Shown in pieces: positions 6,526-6,807 of a stretch of DNA of 6,807 nt. How positions within the stretch are numbered: the stretch's first letter is position 1; each line of letters starts with the position of its first letter. The position numbers and the translations under genes are program-made. Under the pieces are notes generated by a model. That model worked only from the letters and a program-made list of their open reading frames with translations, ran no database searches and was not told where the DNA came from. This DNA is from Planctomyces sp. (GTDB lineage Bacteria > Planctomycetota > Planctomycetia > Planctomycetales > Planctomycetaceae), in NCBI GenBank assembly GCA_005809115.1, contig SYLK01000545.1, forward strand, positions 1 to 6,807. The letters are read 5' to 3'.

Positions 6526-6807
6526 GTCAGCAGATCCTTCAGCAGATGGGCCTCTTCCACGCCCGTCAGTCGCGAATCCAGTCCCTGAAACGGAACCGTG
6601 AACCGTGCATGGTCAATTCCCATCAGATGCAGCAGTGTGGCGTGGACGTCACGAACGGCCACCGGACGGTCGACGGCATGGTATCCCAGTTCGTCGGTTG
6701 CGCCGTAGCTGAACCCCGGCTTGAAGCCTCCGCCCGCAAAGCACATAGTGAATCCCGCGATGTGATGATCCCGACCGTTTCCCTGAGCCATGGGCGTGCG
6801 TCCGAAT
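6522..6807 (-). CDS. DUF1501 (sulfatase-like) protein, C-terminal part, cut by the window edge
   Basis: Only the last 94 complete codons are in the window; the frame stays open to the right edge. The visible end begins FGRTPMAQGNGRDHH and continues with an AGGGF...GATDELGY block and a DVHATLLHLMGIDH block. This order is the standard C-terminus of planctomycete DUF1501 proteins, which are distantly related to alkaline phosphatases and sulfatases. The ATG at 6791 is an internal methionine (the M of FGRTPM), not the start. Full-length members are usually above 400 residues, often carry a twin-arginine export signal, and are commonly encoded beside DUF1549/DUF1553 genes; none of that can be checked here. 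The biochemical role of the family is not settled. The TGA stop overlaps the GTG of the ETF alpha gene, so the two genes are probably co-transcribed. Confidence 0.88.
   Translation of the reverse strand, partial: FGRTPMAQGNGRDHHIAGFTMCFAGGGFKPGFSYGATDELGYHAVDRPVAVRDVHATLLHLMGIDHARFTVPFQGLDSRLTGVEEAHLLKDLLT
6535..6539 (-). promoter_or_regulatory. Ribosome binding site of the ETF alpha gene
   Basis: The minus strand reads AAGGA, ending 9 nt before the GTG at 6525-6523 and lying within the last codons of the DUF1501 gene. It supports the GTG start over any later ATG. Confidence 0.55.

Noticed and set aside
1..6807. CRISPR arrays, tRNA/rRNA genes, insertion sequences or transposase genes
   Set aside because: No regularly spaced direct repeats, no tRNA-like folds and no transposase motifs were seen; apart from the last 269 bases the window is filled by the five-gene operon.

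Overview
The window is GC-rich and gene-dense, and all supported genes are on the minus strand. I read it as a chromosomal segment from a member of the Planctomycetota. The main reason is the partial gene at the right edge, a DUF1501 (sulfatase-like) protein. That family is strongly expanded in planctomycetes. Genus and species cannot be told from the sequence.

Layout in the direction of transcription, from right to left: the 3' end of a DUF1501 gene (6522-6807, cut by the window edge); an electron transfer flavoprotein (ETF) alpha subunit (5503-6525); a membrane-bound NarI-like/ferredoxin/CCG-domain Fe-S oxidoreductase of the DgcB/EMO type (3509-5506); a divergent ETF beta-like protein with a long C-terminal extension (2231-3505, tail frame uncertain); and a trimethylamine-dehydrogenase/old-yellow-enzyme type flavoprotein of the DgcA/StcD kind (270-2231). 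Junctions are very tight: two GTGA overlaps, one 3-nt gap and one TGATG overlap. This is almost certainly one transcription unit, with its promoter to the right of the window. The last 269 bases hold no convincing gene, but do hold a hairpin repeat at about 115-166.

Proposed joint function (inference from families and gene order): the DgcA-like flavoprotein oxidises a small N-methylated or otherwise amine-type substrate, in the manner of dimethylglycine, sarcosine, N-methylproline or trimethylamine. Its electrons pass to the ETF alpha/beta pair, and the membrane Fe-S protein hands them to the quinone pool, probably menaquinone. The window would thus encode a full short route from substrate to respiratory chain. 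The substrate itself cannot be read from the sequence.

Points most worth a second look: the reading-frame conflict in the tail of the ETF beta-like gene; the loss of one of four expected Fe-S cysteines in the DgcA-like protein; the splitting of the ETF alpha and beta genes by the membrane oxidoreductase; and the translational coupling of this redox operon to a DUF1501 gene.
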